Notes under the pieces: model-generated
The model's database searches: none
Told to the model about the DNA's origin: nothing
Seen by the model: the letters and a program-made list of their open reading frames with translations, nothing else
Position numbers and translations under genes: made by a program
Source of the DNA: Adineta vaga
Lineage: Eukaryota; Rotifera
Reading direction: 5' to 3'
Length of the DNA stretch: 64,000 bases
Assembly: GCA_021613535.1 (NCBI GenBank)
Contig: CP075496.1
Coordinates: 6,758,001 to 6,822,000, forward strand
Shown here: positions 1 through 14,574 of the stretch, one piece after another
Position numbering within the stretch: position 1 is the stretch's first letter
How the letters are laid out: the number at the start of each line of letters is the position of its first letter

Positions 1-3000
1 GTGCCTGTCCTTTAATGTACAAATAATACATTTAATTAATCTGTCAACTATCAGCTTTTATTCTCTTAAAAACTCACCTGAATAACACTTTTGATGGAAA
101 AGTAACGAACAATCAGTAATATAAAATCATTTCGGTCATGAATAGAAAATGTTACCTTTTGAAAATAAATGATTCTATTTAAATATCTCTTTATAACAAA
201 ACTACGAAATATCTATCCTGATGTTCTCTTTGACTCATATGATAGGTATTCGCTTAAAATTTTGTTTTCTCTGATTCTTCTTTCATGTAGAGTTTGAAAG
301 ATAACCTGAAATATTTTGTTTATGTGCACATATTTAAATATTTCTGTTCTGTTTGTCATCGTAACAAACTTAAATGACTTCAAAGAACATTAAATATAAA
401 AAATATGTAGTTAATTCTATTTGAATTTTGAAGAAAAAAAATGAAGAAAACGTAAAATACCGGTTATTTTTATGTGCACCCTAGGAAGTATCGCGTGATG
501 TCTTTGTCTATGGATTTTAATGACTACCTGTATTCGCAGAATACATACATGATTATACATCAATTTCTTTTTAATTTTTTATTATTGGAAAGTCACATTG
601 TTGCGTGTCGTAGTTAAAAATGATAAAAGAAATAAAAATAGTCAAAATCATCTATGCTAATAATAGAAATTTCAAAGAGAATCTCCCCCTTTTTTTGTCC
701 TAGTTTATCGAAGAATAACGAAAGACGCATGTGTTTTTACGAGTATTCTCAAGTACATTCATGATGACCGCTTTACTTTCGTTTCCAACAGATATGACGT
801 CATTCGTTGTTCGCAGAAGATATTTTAGAGATTTCAGATTAATATCCTTTAGCTTTTCATTTTCTTCACTTACTTAGACTCTTTCATATTCAATGTCAAC
901 AAGAAAGAATATTTGCAAATAGTAGTCTCTTGTAAAAAAAAGTCATCTTATCAATAATAGACATAGTAAATCTACATAGATTCAATGTAATACTTCATCG
1001 AGAGGTATATTCAAGTAGTATGGAAATTTCTTCTGTGTCAGTCTGGATGAGAAAAGAAAAAAGAATGAAATCTATTAGATTGAATGAATACATAACCTTG
1101 AAATATTTCTAAACAAAATACCGTGGATATACGAAACTAAAAAATATTCTCTCGATGATAATAATTTCGAATTGCTCGATCGAACGTCTGAACGAAAATG
1201 TACATACATGACGAAATGAAATAACCTTGTCATTTAATGGTCTCTTTTCTTTTTCTTCAATTTCTCTTCATTTTTCTTTTTAGTTGCCATCAACTTATTT
1301 GTTAGTTTTGGTTAATGAGAAAAAAATTCGATTTTAACGATAATTTAAAGCTAATTTACTGCGATTAGTTTTCAAAAAATACAGGAATTCTTTAATAAAA
1401 TAAGTGATTCTATCATTTTTTCTGTATCATAGAACACAACACTAAGTCGATAAATAATCGTTGATAGGAACATGAAATTGTGTACGATACCTGTTCTTTT
1501 ATTTTTCGTTTATTGAATACCACTTGAATGAGAGAACTTGTTGTTTAAACACTTGAAACTTACTATCAGTAAGATAGAATGAAAGATTTTTTTACAGTTA
1601 GTTTTTCATAGAACGAACTCCAAGAAGATTTCTGTTGAATCTCATATCAATAGAATGAAACATGAATTGTGAAGTGAAAGAGAGAGAAAGAAAAGAAGAA
1701 ACGAGAGATTACTGATTCAAGCGAGCATCGATAGTACAAAAACTATAATTTTCTCTTCTCGTTTTTTCTCTTCTTTTTCTCATCGTATAAGCAAACAAAG
1801 AAAACAAGCTCACATCATTATATTTGTTATGTCTACAAAGACTTTTGTCATAGATCGATTCGGAAATGTACACAAACTTTGCACAATAAATATTCGACCG
1901 ATTCTTACTGATGCATTACTTTTCTTTTCATATGAATCTAATCAATCGTTCTCGGCAATCTAAGTATTGCTTTCCGTCGATAGATTAGTCAAAAATTGAT
2001 TCGTTAACTATATTCATCGACTAGGAATAAGTGTTTGAAAAGAGACTTTTTTCAGTTGATTTTGATTGAATTTCAGATATGTTTTCTTTTCAATCAAATT
2101 GTTAAAACATATATTTGATCAAGAATTCAATTTTATATTAGAAGATCAATAGATAGGACAAAATAGAGACCGTAGAAGAAAAGCAAATACTCCAAAAGTC
2201 TAATATTTTTTTTGCACGACGAGTCTGTTTTGTGAAATATTATTCTTTAGACTTCCGAGAGTTCTTATCAATTAAACATCAATCATTTCCTAGATTTTTC
2301 TTTTCAGCAAGCTCTTTTCTGTAAGCAGAAATACATTCACAATGTCATGACGATTCCCTTCAATTGGTAAAGGTGATTGACAGTATAAACATTTGATTAG
2401 TCAACATTACCGATCTTTTCAGTTTCATATATAAATGCACTTTTTTTGGCTTATATTGATTTGTTCCCAACGAGTATTTCTTCATGACATACAGACACTT
2501 TTGTTTGAGTATTCTTTTCTCGACAAACTACCTACGCTTGTCATAAAAATCAATTCTTCAAAGTCATGCATTGCTCAAGATATTCATACGTCATGCTGAA
2601 TTACAAATAATTCTTAATAAAGTTCGTAGGTGAACGTTGCTATAATTGACTAAGCGTATAGCATGCCTGAAACGACATTTTTTTAATAACTATTATTCGA
2701 AAGCTAGTAAACAACTATAAAAGCATTCTCTACTTTTCCTATTGATTACTTTTTTTTATCGCTGTTGGTGTATCTCTATACGGATACTAATAGATTGAAA
2801 AACGCTGTATTTTCATATTGTTTTTCCTTTCCTCAGAGCTTGTCTGAGTTTAAAATGTAACTCAAAGTTCAGAAGTAATGATTGTAAAATGTCACGAAGC
2901 AAATAAATCACGGTGTTTTCTTCTTTGAAACGTTGGACAAATTGACATCTGGAAAAGAAAAAAAGAAAAGAATGAGCATGTTTTTGTAAATGGTAAATCT

Positions 3001-3504
3001 ATTTTGATCGTTTTCAATGCGTTCGATTGATTAATGATCGATTTCTATTATTGTAATGCACGTCGAATGATTGATAAACAATTGTGACATAGACAAATCA
3101 GTTTTTTATGGCAAAACAAATATCGATTTGTGAATCAAAACAAGATTTTGATAGTAAAATATCTTTTCTTATCTTATATGTTTCATAATACATACATACA
3201 TGTTCATTTCCTTAAAAAAAACTTTGGGTATCTCTAGTTCAACTAAATATGATTCAAGGAGTTGTTGGTAATCCAATCAAATTTATTTGTATGACAAGAG
3301 AAAGAATTCACCTACAACAAGAATCTTGTTCATTGACGTACACACAAACATACATAACAACCAAGTGAAACACACAAAGAGAGAAGAAGAAAAAACACAA
3401 ATCCGAAAGTGTGTAACAATATATATGGAACAGACAACAACAAAACAAAAGAAAGGAGAGAGAATTCTTATTCAGTCATGTGTTTCATCAAATGAATATC
3501 TTGT
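1..3504. other. gene-free AT-rich region
   Basis: I see no exon with splice signals and coding character on either strand in these 3.5 kb. The DNA is AT-rich with short A and T runs and scattered ATG-rich words. A possible GT splice donor context lies on the minus strand near 65-85 (ATTCAG followed by GTGAGT), but nothing upstream of it reads as protein. The right end should hold the 3' UTR of the leftward MAGOH gene. It may be intergenic DNA or the intron of a gene lying outside the window. Confidence 0.6.
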
Positions 3505-4298
3505 TTAAATGGGTTGAATCTTGAAGTGTAAACTAATAAGCGAGAAGACAAAGCATTTTAAATCTTGTACCAAATAATAAAAACAACGTAAACCATCAGG
3601 ATCACGACTGTTATTGATATCGATTAATGAACCAATTTTCGATGTTGTAAATGATATATGTTCATCACCGAGAACAATTTCAAGTTCTTGACGACCCGTA
3701 CGATCTTGTGGTGGCCTAAGAGAAAAAAAAAGATACACTCAGTTCATCTTAGTTAAGACGCAAAAGATATTTCTAGATCGATGATTTCTGATAATCAATC
3801 GGAAAAAATAAATTGCTTTTCCATCACTCATAATACTATCAATCAGTATTCACTATAACGTAAAACCGGTTAATATGATTAAAATTTATCAGAGAGTACC
3901 CACTGATAATTCAATGCTTTTGTTTGAAAATAGTATTATCATTCTAGTTTCATGAATCATCACTAAAATGTCTTTTCCCGGTAGAAATAGATCTTATTAT
4001 TTGATTGATTAGTGAAGAAAAAGTGCTAATTTGTAATTGAGCAATATATTCAAACTTACCAAACAGCATCATCTTCTTTCATAACATCAGATTCACTGAC
4101 AATTCTTTTGAGTTCTTCAATAACAGCTCGATTAACATAAACTTCTTTACGAATCAATGTGTCTTTTTTATAATTCGAGTTATTTGCATAACGTAATTTT
4201 CCATCAGGTCGAAATTCAAATTCAAGAAATTCATGGCCAAATTTCCCTTTATGTCCTACATAATATCGTAGATAGAAGTCATCAGTTGATTCAGCCAT
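3505..4298 (-). CDS. MAGOH: Mago nashi homolog, exon junction complex core
   Basis: Two exons, 4060-4298 and 3505-3715, join in phase through a split Trp codon to give 149 residues, close to the 146 of vertebrate MAGOH. The family is one of the most conserved in eukaryotes, and this copy matches end to end: the N-terminal [20 protein letters not shown] strand, the [15 protein letters not shown] segment, and a C-terminal [17 protein letters not shown] followed by [21 protein letters not shown] pairs with Y14 (RBM8A) on spliced mRNA 20-24 nt upstream of junctions and acts in mRNA export, localisation and nonsense-mediated decay. The 344-bp intron is long for this window. On the minus strand an acceptor-like TTTTAG ends at 4320, 21 nt upstream of the ATG, which could be a 5' UTR or spliced-leader acceptor. 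Divergent from TAF6. Confidence 0.97.
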
Positions 4299-5570
4299 TG
4301 TTGTTTTTCAATATGGTATCTAAAATCAATGAATTTTTATTTTAAATGAAATATTCAAAGCAACAAATTTCAATAAACAGAAGTGCCATCTACGATGAAT
4401 CATTATGTCTTTATCTCAATCAAGAACGAATCAAAACCATCGGTCAAACAATCATATGACACGAAAAATATTTTTTGAAAAAAGGACATCATTATAAATA
4501 GAATAATATAAACTTTCGAAAAAACCATTTAAACGATTTTTGTTGATTAATACATATCTGAATAGTGGCGGCATCTTCAAAAAATCGAATGTGTATACGC
4601 CCTATTTAGATAAATTGATTGTACAAATGTATTTCTATATCTGCTAGTGATTTAGACATAGACGATCTAGAAGTTATTTTTCAAGTAGGTTTTTACATTA
4701 GATTTGTCTACATCAACTAAACTTTGTATTGTGAGTGAAGAATCAAAATCTTTATTTATCTGCATGACTTTCAATATGATTTAGTAAAACTCTCGTCTAT
4801 GATCGAAATATTGCCTTCATTATGGAATAGATATCTAAAAAATCTTCAAGTCTGTGATGAAAAGTGGCAACATACAACTATAAAATCTTGCATTCACAGT
4901 TATATTATTATAATATAATGATTTTGCGCCGTATACTATTTCCTACAGCATCTTGTTTTTTCAACATGAGAAATAATTCTGTGTGTATCGTACACTAGTG
5001 TCATCTATACGACTCAAACAAAAATTTATTATTTTCTAGAATGAGAAATAAAACGAACCTTTGTTGATAATTTCTTTTCCAATATCACAGAGATTCAACT
5101 AGAACAGAAGATATATTTTATATTAAAGATGACTAAGTACAAACAATCATTGTTCTCTGCGCATACTAGTATAAAAGTCTTCATTTTTTTTTCGAAACGG
5201 TTATTATTCAATGATTGAATCGAAGCAGTCTAGTCTAAGATAACTCTGCTATACAGAAGAATATTCTCGACGAAACGCGTCGGCTGTAGAAAAACAGCTT
5301 GTTTTTCGTTTTTATTTTCTTTCTTACTTAGGCTCTGTAAGCATATGATAGGTTGAATCTAACATTTTGAATGAATCATATTCGCTTAGTTTCAGTCTAT
5401 AGATTCATTTTTATCTAATACCATTGTTGTGCAATGTATACACGTAGTCATACGGCAATTTCCATCATGGATAACAGAGGTAATACACATGAGAATAAAC
5501 TTCACTGATTATATAGAAGGAAACAAGATTTCATATAAATTGCAGAAAAACAAAGCCTATCGTATTTTAG
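4299..5570. other. divergent intergenic region between MAGOH and TAF6
   Basis: About 1.27 kb separates the two start codons, which face away from each other, so both promoters should be here. I see no recognisable TATA box in a convincing position and no coding exon. The rightmost bases form a TATTTTAG acceptor-like signal ending at 5570, immediately before the TAF6 ATG, so the real TAF6 transcription start may lie well upstream, or the mRNA may receive a spliced leader. Confidence 0.5.
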
Positions 5571-8500
5571 ATGACAACCACCGACCAAGCCAAAACTTCT
5601 GTAATCCATTTTCCCTATCAATCTATTCAGTTCATCGCTGATTCTAATCAATGTCAGCATTTGGCAGATGATTCAGTTAAATATTTAGCTCTGGAAGCGT
5701 CTGGTATGGTTCGATTTCTATTACAAGTAAATTGAGAAAGAAAAACAATGAACTGTTTCAAATGAAATTTTTTTCTTCTTAGGATGCATTAAAATTCACT
5801 AGAAAATGTCGTCGAACAAAAATGATAACAGAAGATTTTGAATCTGCAATGAAAATGCGATACTTAGAAGTAAAATATTTCCAATCAAACAAATATCATA
5901 TGTATATTTTTGTTCATTTAGCCAGCTGTAGGATTTCGTCTATCAAATGGAAATTTACCATTTAAAACAACGACAGCAGCAGGAATGAGTCATCGAGAAG
6001 TTCAATGTATTGATGATCATGAAATACAACTTGATCAAGTTATAGCAGCACCACTACCGAAAGTACCTTTAGATATTTCGATACGAAGTAAACTTGTTAT
6101 TTATGAAGTTGAGCAGAAAAAGAATTATGTTCCATGTCGTTTTTTTTCCTTTTCTCAGCTCATTGGCTTGCGATAGAGGGTAAACAACCAACAATCAATG
6201 AAAATCCGGAAATTATTTCCAAAGCTGATTTAACAACTGATTCATTAGATCCTGTGAGAGTTTTAGAAAGATGTCTAGTTCAAAACTTATTTCGTAATAT
6301 TTATCTTTCAGATGAAATCGCTAACAAAAAAACGATATAATCTTGATGCATCAAAGATTAAAACATCAAATCCACATGAACTTTCATTGGTAAGATTAGA
6401 AGACATCAATACGATGAAAAGATCAGAAAACTTATGAAACAAAATTAGTTTGCGATATGGTAGTATATAGTCTTATGTCATGATCTCTTTTTAGGAACAA
6501 CAAATTTATTACAAAGAAATAACCGAAGCATGCGTTGGTTCAGAAGAGCAAAAACGCACAGTATGTTTGATATTATTACAAACTGAACGATTTATAGAGA
6601 TATCTTATATTATAGGAAGCTATTGCTAGTTTATCGACAGAAACAGGTCTTCATCAAATCTTACCTCGAATTGTTTTATTTATTTCGGAGGGCGTTAAAG
6701 TAAATTTAATGCAATATAATCTAGCAATACTGATCTATTTAATGAGAATGACAAGTGCTTTGCTTGATAATAAATCTCTATATTGCGAGAAATATGTAAG
6801 TAGAAAGAAATTCTCATCAACATTTTTTTGAAACAAGCGATTGTATTTTATTCATAATTTTTTCTCCAGTTACATCAATTATTTCCCGCGATAATGTCAT
6901 GCATTTTGGCAAAACAATTGTGTGTTCGACCGGATGCAGATAATCATTGGGCATTGCGTGATTATGCCGCATCACGTTGTGCACAAATGGTCAAGTTAGT
7001 ATACAATTTTTGCTGATAAAAGAATGCATTAATAATACTGTTCTTTAGAATGTTTTCAACCAATATTCATGGTTTACGTAATCGTATTGTACGCATTTTT
7101 CGACGGACATTTCATAGCGAACGCTTACCATTGGTAACTCATTATGGAGCACTCGTTGGCTTGTGTGAAATGGGCCAGGAAGTAATTCAAACAAAGAAAA
7201 ATGTATATAATAAATGAAATTCGTTACTTTTCATTGTAGACGATTGAAGAAATATTATTTCCTATAATAAGAACATTGGGTGATCGAATAGTAAAAACAC
7301 TAGAAAATCCTTCAATATCACCGATTGATAAAATAACCATTGATCGAATCAATGGTGTGATAGCTGTAAGTTTAATCGATTTTTCCTACCAAGTTTATTC
7401 ACTGAGTTTTGAATTCTTTGTAGAAATATGTTCCAACTGTTTACCGTGCATCGCGGCAACCTCCAGATGATATTGAACATTTTAAACAGGAATTTGGTAA
7501 TTTCTATGGACAACGTTTGTTTACACAAGTTAGTCAACTGCGTCAACAACCAAGATCTACCACTCAACCCACACAGGTGAGTGAATCAACTAGATATTAT
7601 TAGACCCACCTGAATGATGAATATCGATGAATGAATAAAATATCTATTGTTCTATTAGTCACTCTGCGCAACCGAGAGAGTATAAAAAGGATAGGATTAA
7701 GAGATAAATATTCATAATAAATAAACATGTCGGAAAGTAAAATCGAAACTTCAACTTATTCAACAACTACTGTTGAACGTCATTCATCGCCAGTTATCTG
7801 TGATCAATCGCGCAATGATGATGTCTTCTATGCATCGAAAACGTTAAGTCATTCAGATATGGATTTATCGCAACAACAAGAATATATGGAAGAATTTCAT
7901 TCACCATCAGCAATCGATATCAGTCACAATAAATTTAGTCATCTGGACACTTGTCAACGCTCTTTATCTACTAATGCGTTGGATCAATTGGTCAATCAAA
8001 CTATATCGACAGATATTAATCAATATCCTCTAAATAGAGATCAATATCCGGAACATATACGTCGTCATAATAATAATCAAATAACTTATAAACAAGATGT
8101 ATCTGTACGTTATTTACAACCACCAACTCCACCACCACCAGGTCCTCTAATTGTTCGTGAAATTCGAGCTCCTCAACTTCCTGAAGCTCCTCCATTAGTC
8201 ATTCGTCAAAGACCTCCAGTTTCTATAACTCCACCACCTATTATTATTCGTGAACGTCCACCAGTTCCACCCCCTACGGTACCGAGTCGTGTTGTTCATA
8301 AATATTTACCAGCTCCTCCACCACCTCCCCGCCGAGTAATTATCGAGCGACAAGTACCTCTTCCACCAAAGCCTCAACCAGTTATCATTGAAAAATGGCT
8401 TCCCTATCGAACACCACAGAAACAACGCGTTATCGTTGAATCAGCACCACCAATAATTCCTAGACCTCAACAAAAAAATACAATCATTACCTACGATGCT

Positions 8501-9389
8501 CCTCATGTTAATGTTGTGAAGAATATTCATGATCTTGGTACCGTACGTGTCGATCCTCATATGTATGTTGCTCAATATGATTCACAACTAGCATCCAGTG
8601 AATATGTTTTAAACTCTATGGCAAAATTTGGTGTTGGAAATAATTATATGAAAATGATTCAAATGCAAGCAATGAATCAGAATTTAAATAATCATCAATC
8701 AATGACTTATGACGAATGTCGTTCAGTAAATACATACCAGCCTCAATTTGCAGATCATTACCATTATCTGACGAAACATGTTGAAGAAATTATATTACCT
8801 GATGGTAGTCGAAAACGTCGTTCGAGTATTAGCGGTTCCAATGAACAAGAAGTTCTACAACAAGCATTGATCGTTAATTAAATATAGACTCGAATTTATT
8901 TAAGAAAACACAATACTTTCTATTTATTCACGCGATATACTAAAACCAATTGTTTTTGTTTTTCACTCAATAATTATTTCTATAACAGTCATGAAGTATG
9001 AAATAAAACTATTAATATAGTAATACTTAGTAGTCATATACAGTCATAGATTTTTCGAGATCATTCTATATTGTTTGCATCAGAATTAAATCGTTATTTT
9101 CAAGATTGCGAAATTCATCGAATCTATCTGATTATATCTTAATTTTAAATTAATTTCATTTATTATTTATTAGAATCGTCAATTTTCACCATCATCTGGT
9201 TCGGGAGCACGTTCATCAAAATTTCCACCAGGTCAAGCATCACCATCCTCTCATCATTCGAATGCTAGTTCAATGAATTCATCTCAATCGCCAGCTCGAT
9301 CAATGAATTCTTCTTCATCGAAACAACATCCTCAATCCTCAACAGTTTCATTAACACCAGCTAATAGTCATGAAAATGTTATTTTGTAA
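5571..9389 (+). CDS. TAF6: TFIID subunit 6 (TAF6)
   Basis: Twelve exons give 526 residues: 5571-5726, 5783-5869, 5922-6087, 6159-6253, 6312-6389, 6495-6560, 6616-6795, 6870-6994, 7049-7181, 7240-7365, 7424-7576 and 9174-9389. Residues about 10-80 form the histone-fold that pairs with TAF9, then comes the conserved linker with [11 protein letters not shown] and [13 protein letters not shown]. The TAF6 HEAT-repeat domain follows ([38 protein letters not shown]). The tail is Ser/Gln/Pro-rich and disordered. TAF6 is a scaffold of TFIID, and in many animals of SAGA, at RNA polymerase II promoters. The last intron (7577-9173) is 1.6 kb against about 50-110 bp for the others, because a whole other gene sits in it. 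The stop is 152 bp before the VCP start codon. Confidence 0.95.
7681..7690 (+). promoter_or_regulatory. TATA box of the nested gene
   Basis: TATAAAAAGG stands 46 bp upstream of the nested gene's ATG and 104 bp inside the TAF6 intron. This matches a consensus TATA box with a start site expected near 7710-7720 and a very short 5' UTR. It supports the nested gene having its own promoter. No experimental support is available here. Confidence 0.6.
7727..8881 (+). CDS. intronless proline-rich protein nested in TAF6 intron
   Basis: A single open frame of 384 codons, on the same strand as its host. Residues 1-125 are polar and Gln/Asn/His-rich. Residues about 130-245 are a series of degenerate units alternating a proline run with a short beta-like strand and charged pair, such as [15 protein letters not shown] and [17 protein letters not shown]. 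The C-terminal third is less biased and contains [16 protein letters not shown] and a basic KRRSS patch. There is no signal peptide or membrane segment. I do not recognise a named family. The repeat style is reminiscent of filament-forming cytoskeletal proteins such as articulins and alveolins, but that is a guess from composition. A TATA box lies at 7681 and a possible poly(A) signal AATAAA at 9002-9007. The length, codon pattern and intact frame make a real gene very likely. Confidence 0.85.
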   Translation: MSESKIETSTYSTTTVERHSSPVICDQSRNDDVFYASKTLSHSDMDLSQQQEYMEEFHSPSAIDISHNKFSHLDTCQRSLSTNALDQLVNQTISTDINQYPLNRDQYPEHIRRHNNNQITYKQDVSVRYLQPPTPPPPGPLIVREIRAPQLPEAPPLVIRQRPPVSITPPPIIIRERPPVPPPTVPSRVVHKYLPAPPPPPRRVIIERQVPLPPKPQPVIIEKWLPYRTPQKQRVIVESAPPIIPRPQQKNTIITYDAPHVNVVKNIHDLGTVRVDPHMYVAQYDSQLASSEYVLNSMAKFGVGNNYMKMIQMQAMNQNLNNHQSMTYDECRSVNTYQPQFADHYHYLTKHVEEIILPDGSRKRRSSISGSNEQEVLQQALIVN

Positions 9390-9538
9390 AAAAAATATTT
9401 AGGACAATATTTGTGTCTTTGTTTATACGATTTCTTTTGCCGTTTTCTTTGTTCTCGTCTCTATCTGAAAGTATATTTGTAGATTTATTCAATATTTCAT
9501 TTTACATTTTAAAAAAAAAAAAGTTAAAACAATATTAA

Positions 9539-12280
<2,742 letters not shown>

Positions 12281-12761
12281 ACAGCAATAATTGATTTTAA
12301 ATAAACTTTTTTTCCTCTTTAAATACATATTTCAAAATATGTTCCTAACCTTTTGGAAAACATTCAAAAACTCTATTGTATTTATATATGTTCTTTTTTT
12401 CACCAATTTATGTTGTGTGTGCACATTGGTTGCTCAGCAACTTTGGTCATTATATGCGCAGAATAAAAAAAAAGTCTAGAGATCATTTCACATTCATATT
12501 GTTATATTCTCGCTACTAATGGCATTGTGTTCAATTTCTTTTCTCTTATTGTTATCATATCTTCTTTAGTTCATTTTTCTCCTTCTATTATTTCTTTTAA
12601 AACTAAAATAAAGTTCAAGCAAGCAGAAATATTGCAGAGAACACGTATATCGTTAGAAAAAATTAAAATAATTGAAAATATATTTGATCTTATTGTATGT
12701 TTGCTATTCTTTGATAGTACAGATAAATTATGAGAAGAATAGGCGCTTTTACTTTTTTCAT
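12281..12761. other. VCP 3' UTR and spacer to the CYB5D1-like gene
   Basis: T-rich DNA following the VCP stop, with AATAAA at 12300-12305. I see no exon. The next same-strand gene begins at 12762, so its promoter, or a trans-splice site, should lie within these 480 bp. Confidence 0.5.
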
Positions 12762-14047
12762 ATGGAAGAACAAAAACTACCAATTGGTATTGATTCTGAA
12801 ATCGCACATGTTCAATCAGAAATCGATCGAGTTGATGCAATATTCACTGTTCCTACTGGACCCATGGGTCATCAAGAAATAAATTATCATATTATTGATG
12901 AAGAACGAAAACAATCTATTCCTCGTACATCATTAACAATCAAATCTTCGCAAGTAAAGGTGCACACAGCTAATACTGATGACTCTGAAATACTGAATAA
13001 ATCTTCAGATAATCATAGTAAATCAACTTCTTATAGTTAGTCGTCGGAAATATTTTTTTAGTATTAAATCACGTGGCACATCATCAAACATCTGATGATA
13101 ATGATAGAAAAGCTCGATTTTTATTACCTGAAATTGATAGTACGAAACAGTCAGAGAACAAATATCCAACGAAAAAAAGTAAAATAACTTTTACAAAGAA
13201 AGAATTTCTATTCTTCTGAATTCTAGTGTATATCTCATTAAAACAAACACAAAAGGAACAGGTATATTGACTTCAGACTATTTTACATGTAAATTTATAT
13301 CACAAATCTCTCTAGATGAAAAGTAACAAAATAATACATATGCCAAGAAATGAAAGTGAGCAAACATCTTCTCGTTCATCCTGGAATGAAGGGACATTTA
13401 CCATTCCGGAACGTTGTCGTCCTAATATGAACAATATATTACAACAGCAAACTGAAATATTAGTACCTTTTTATACACTCAATGACTTAGCTCAACATAA
13501 TCATTCAACAGATGCATGGATTTGCATATTCGATCGTATATACGATGTTACATCACTTATACAAAAAGTTCAAGGAACTAAATTATATCAACAATTGATT
13601 AGTTATGCCGGTCAAGATATAAGTTTATGGTTCGATGAAATTACACACGAACCACGTAGACGAATCCACCATCAAACATATGAATCGGTTTCAATCATTG
13701 AGAATTTATCTTTACTGCAAGCCGAAGAATTTTTCATTGCTCGCCTATCAACATCTCCTCGCTATATTCGTTTAATACACAGTTTCACTCTTCATCATCC
13801 ATATATAATGGAAGTTGCTGAAGAAGAAACGATCGGACAAATTGCAATCAAATTTCTCAAGTATAATACACATATATTTTCATATATATGGCGATACAAT
13901 GGTCAAATACTTGATTATAATAAAACTCTTACTGAAAATGGTATACCAAATGAAGAATCATTTCATGATAGATATGGTTGGCGATCGGACAATGAAAACT
14001 GTCCAACAATTATTCTTTGCTTTTCTGATGATTTAACGATTGCTTAA
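12762..14047 (+). CDS. CYB5D1: cytochrome b5 domain-containing protein 1-like, ciliary
   Basis: Exons 12762-13017, 13062-13178, 13227-13261 and 13316-14047 join in phase to 379 residues. The last exon alone codes the part homologous to CYB5D1: a cytochrome b5-like fold with VPFYTLNDLAQHN, IFDRIYDVTSLIQKV and SYAGQDISLWFDEITHEPR, then a ubiquitin-like part with RYIRLIHSFTLHH, SYIWRYNGQILDYNKTLTEN and an end, LCFSDDLTIA, much like vertebrate members. The canonical HPGG haem motif is absent, as I recall it also is in vertebrate CYB5D1. The family is linked to axonemal radial spokes and ciliary beating. The first three exons add about 136 polar residues not present in the roughly 230-residue vertebrate protein. 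The 44-bp first intron is the shortest used here and this extension is the least certain part; translation could instead start at 13316. Confidence 0.8.
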
Positions 14048-14340
14048 GTGTTCGTTTTGAACAGCTCATTCTATGTTAATTGGTGATAAGAGGATTAAAT
14101 GATAGAGATTATTGAGTTATAGTTTTTCAAGGAAACAAAAGAAATCAACATATATATATGTCTATCATTTCTATTCAGACTATTAGTAAATTGTGTCATG
14201 AAATGTTATCAATATTTGTTTTGCGATAAGGAAAAAGAAGCGAATAAGACTCGTCTGATCTTCTCATAAAAATTCCGACATATTTATTATGTTCTCCAAT
14301 CGTTCTCAATTGGAACGAGAAAAGACGAAGATGAAATTTA

Positions 14341-14574
14341 TTACGAATAGATCAAATCATCATGCCATTTACGATCTTCACGATTTTCAACTGACCATGG
14401 TTGATCAAAATCATGAATCGAATTCTTTCGATTATAAATCTCATCATCATTATGTATCTTATCTGTTGATGATGAAGTTTTATCTTGAACAATATTATTA
14501 TGTATAGCTGACTGTTTATAATTATTTAATGAAGTTTGAACTACATTTGTATTACGAATACAAATACTACCCAT
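14341..14574 (-). CDS. small acidic protein with possible N-myristoylation
   Basis: A 77-residue single-exon frame beginning MGSICIRN, which fits an N-myristoylation signal (Gly2, Ser3) with a nearby Cys that could be palmitoylated. The rest is hydrophilic, rich in Asn, Asp and Ser, and ends in a Trp- and Asp-containing stretch (FDQPWSVENREDRKW). There is no membrane segment. I recognise no family. It converges on the CYB5D1-like gene with 293 bp between stops. Short polar frames can arise by chance in this DNA, so it is only a candidate; it could be the last exon of a longer gene, though I found no clear upstream exon. Confidence 0.35.
   Translation of the reverse strand: MGSICIRNTNVVQTSLNNYKQSAIHNNIVQDKTSSSTDKIHNDDEIYNRKNSIHDFDQPWSVENREDRKWHDDLIYS

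Noticed and set aside
13036-13061. 26-bp intron (GTTAGT...TTTTTAG) in the CYB5D1-like gene
   Set aside because: Too short compared with the 44-66 bp minimum seen elsewhere and it does not keep phase. A GTAAAT donor at 13018 with the same acceptor gives a 44-bp intron in phase.
13560-13620. Loss of haem-binding His in the CYB5D1-like protein as a lineage-specific oddity
   Set aside because: The HPGG motif is absent here, but as I recall it is also absent in vertebrate CYB5D1, so it is probably a family trait.
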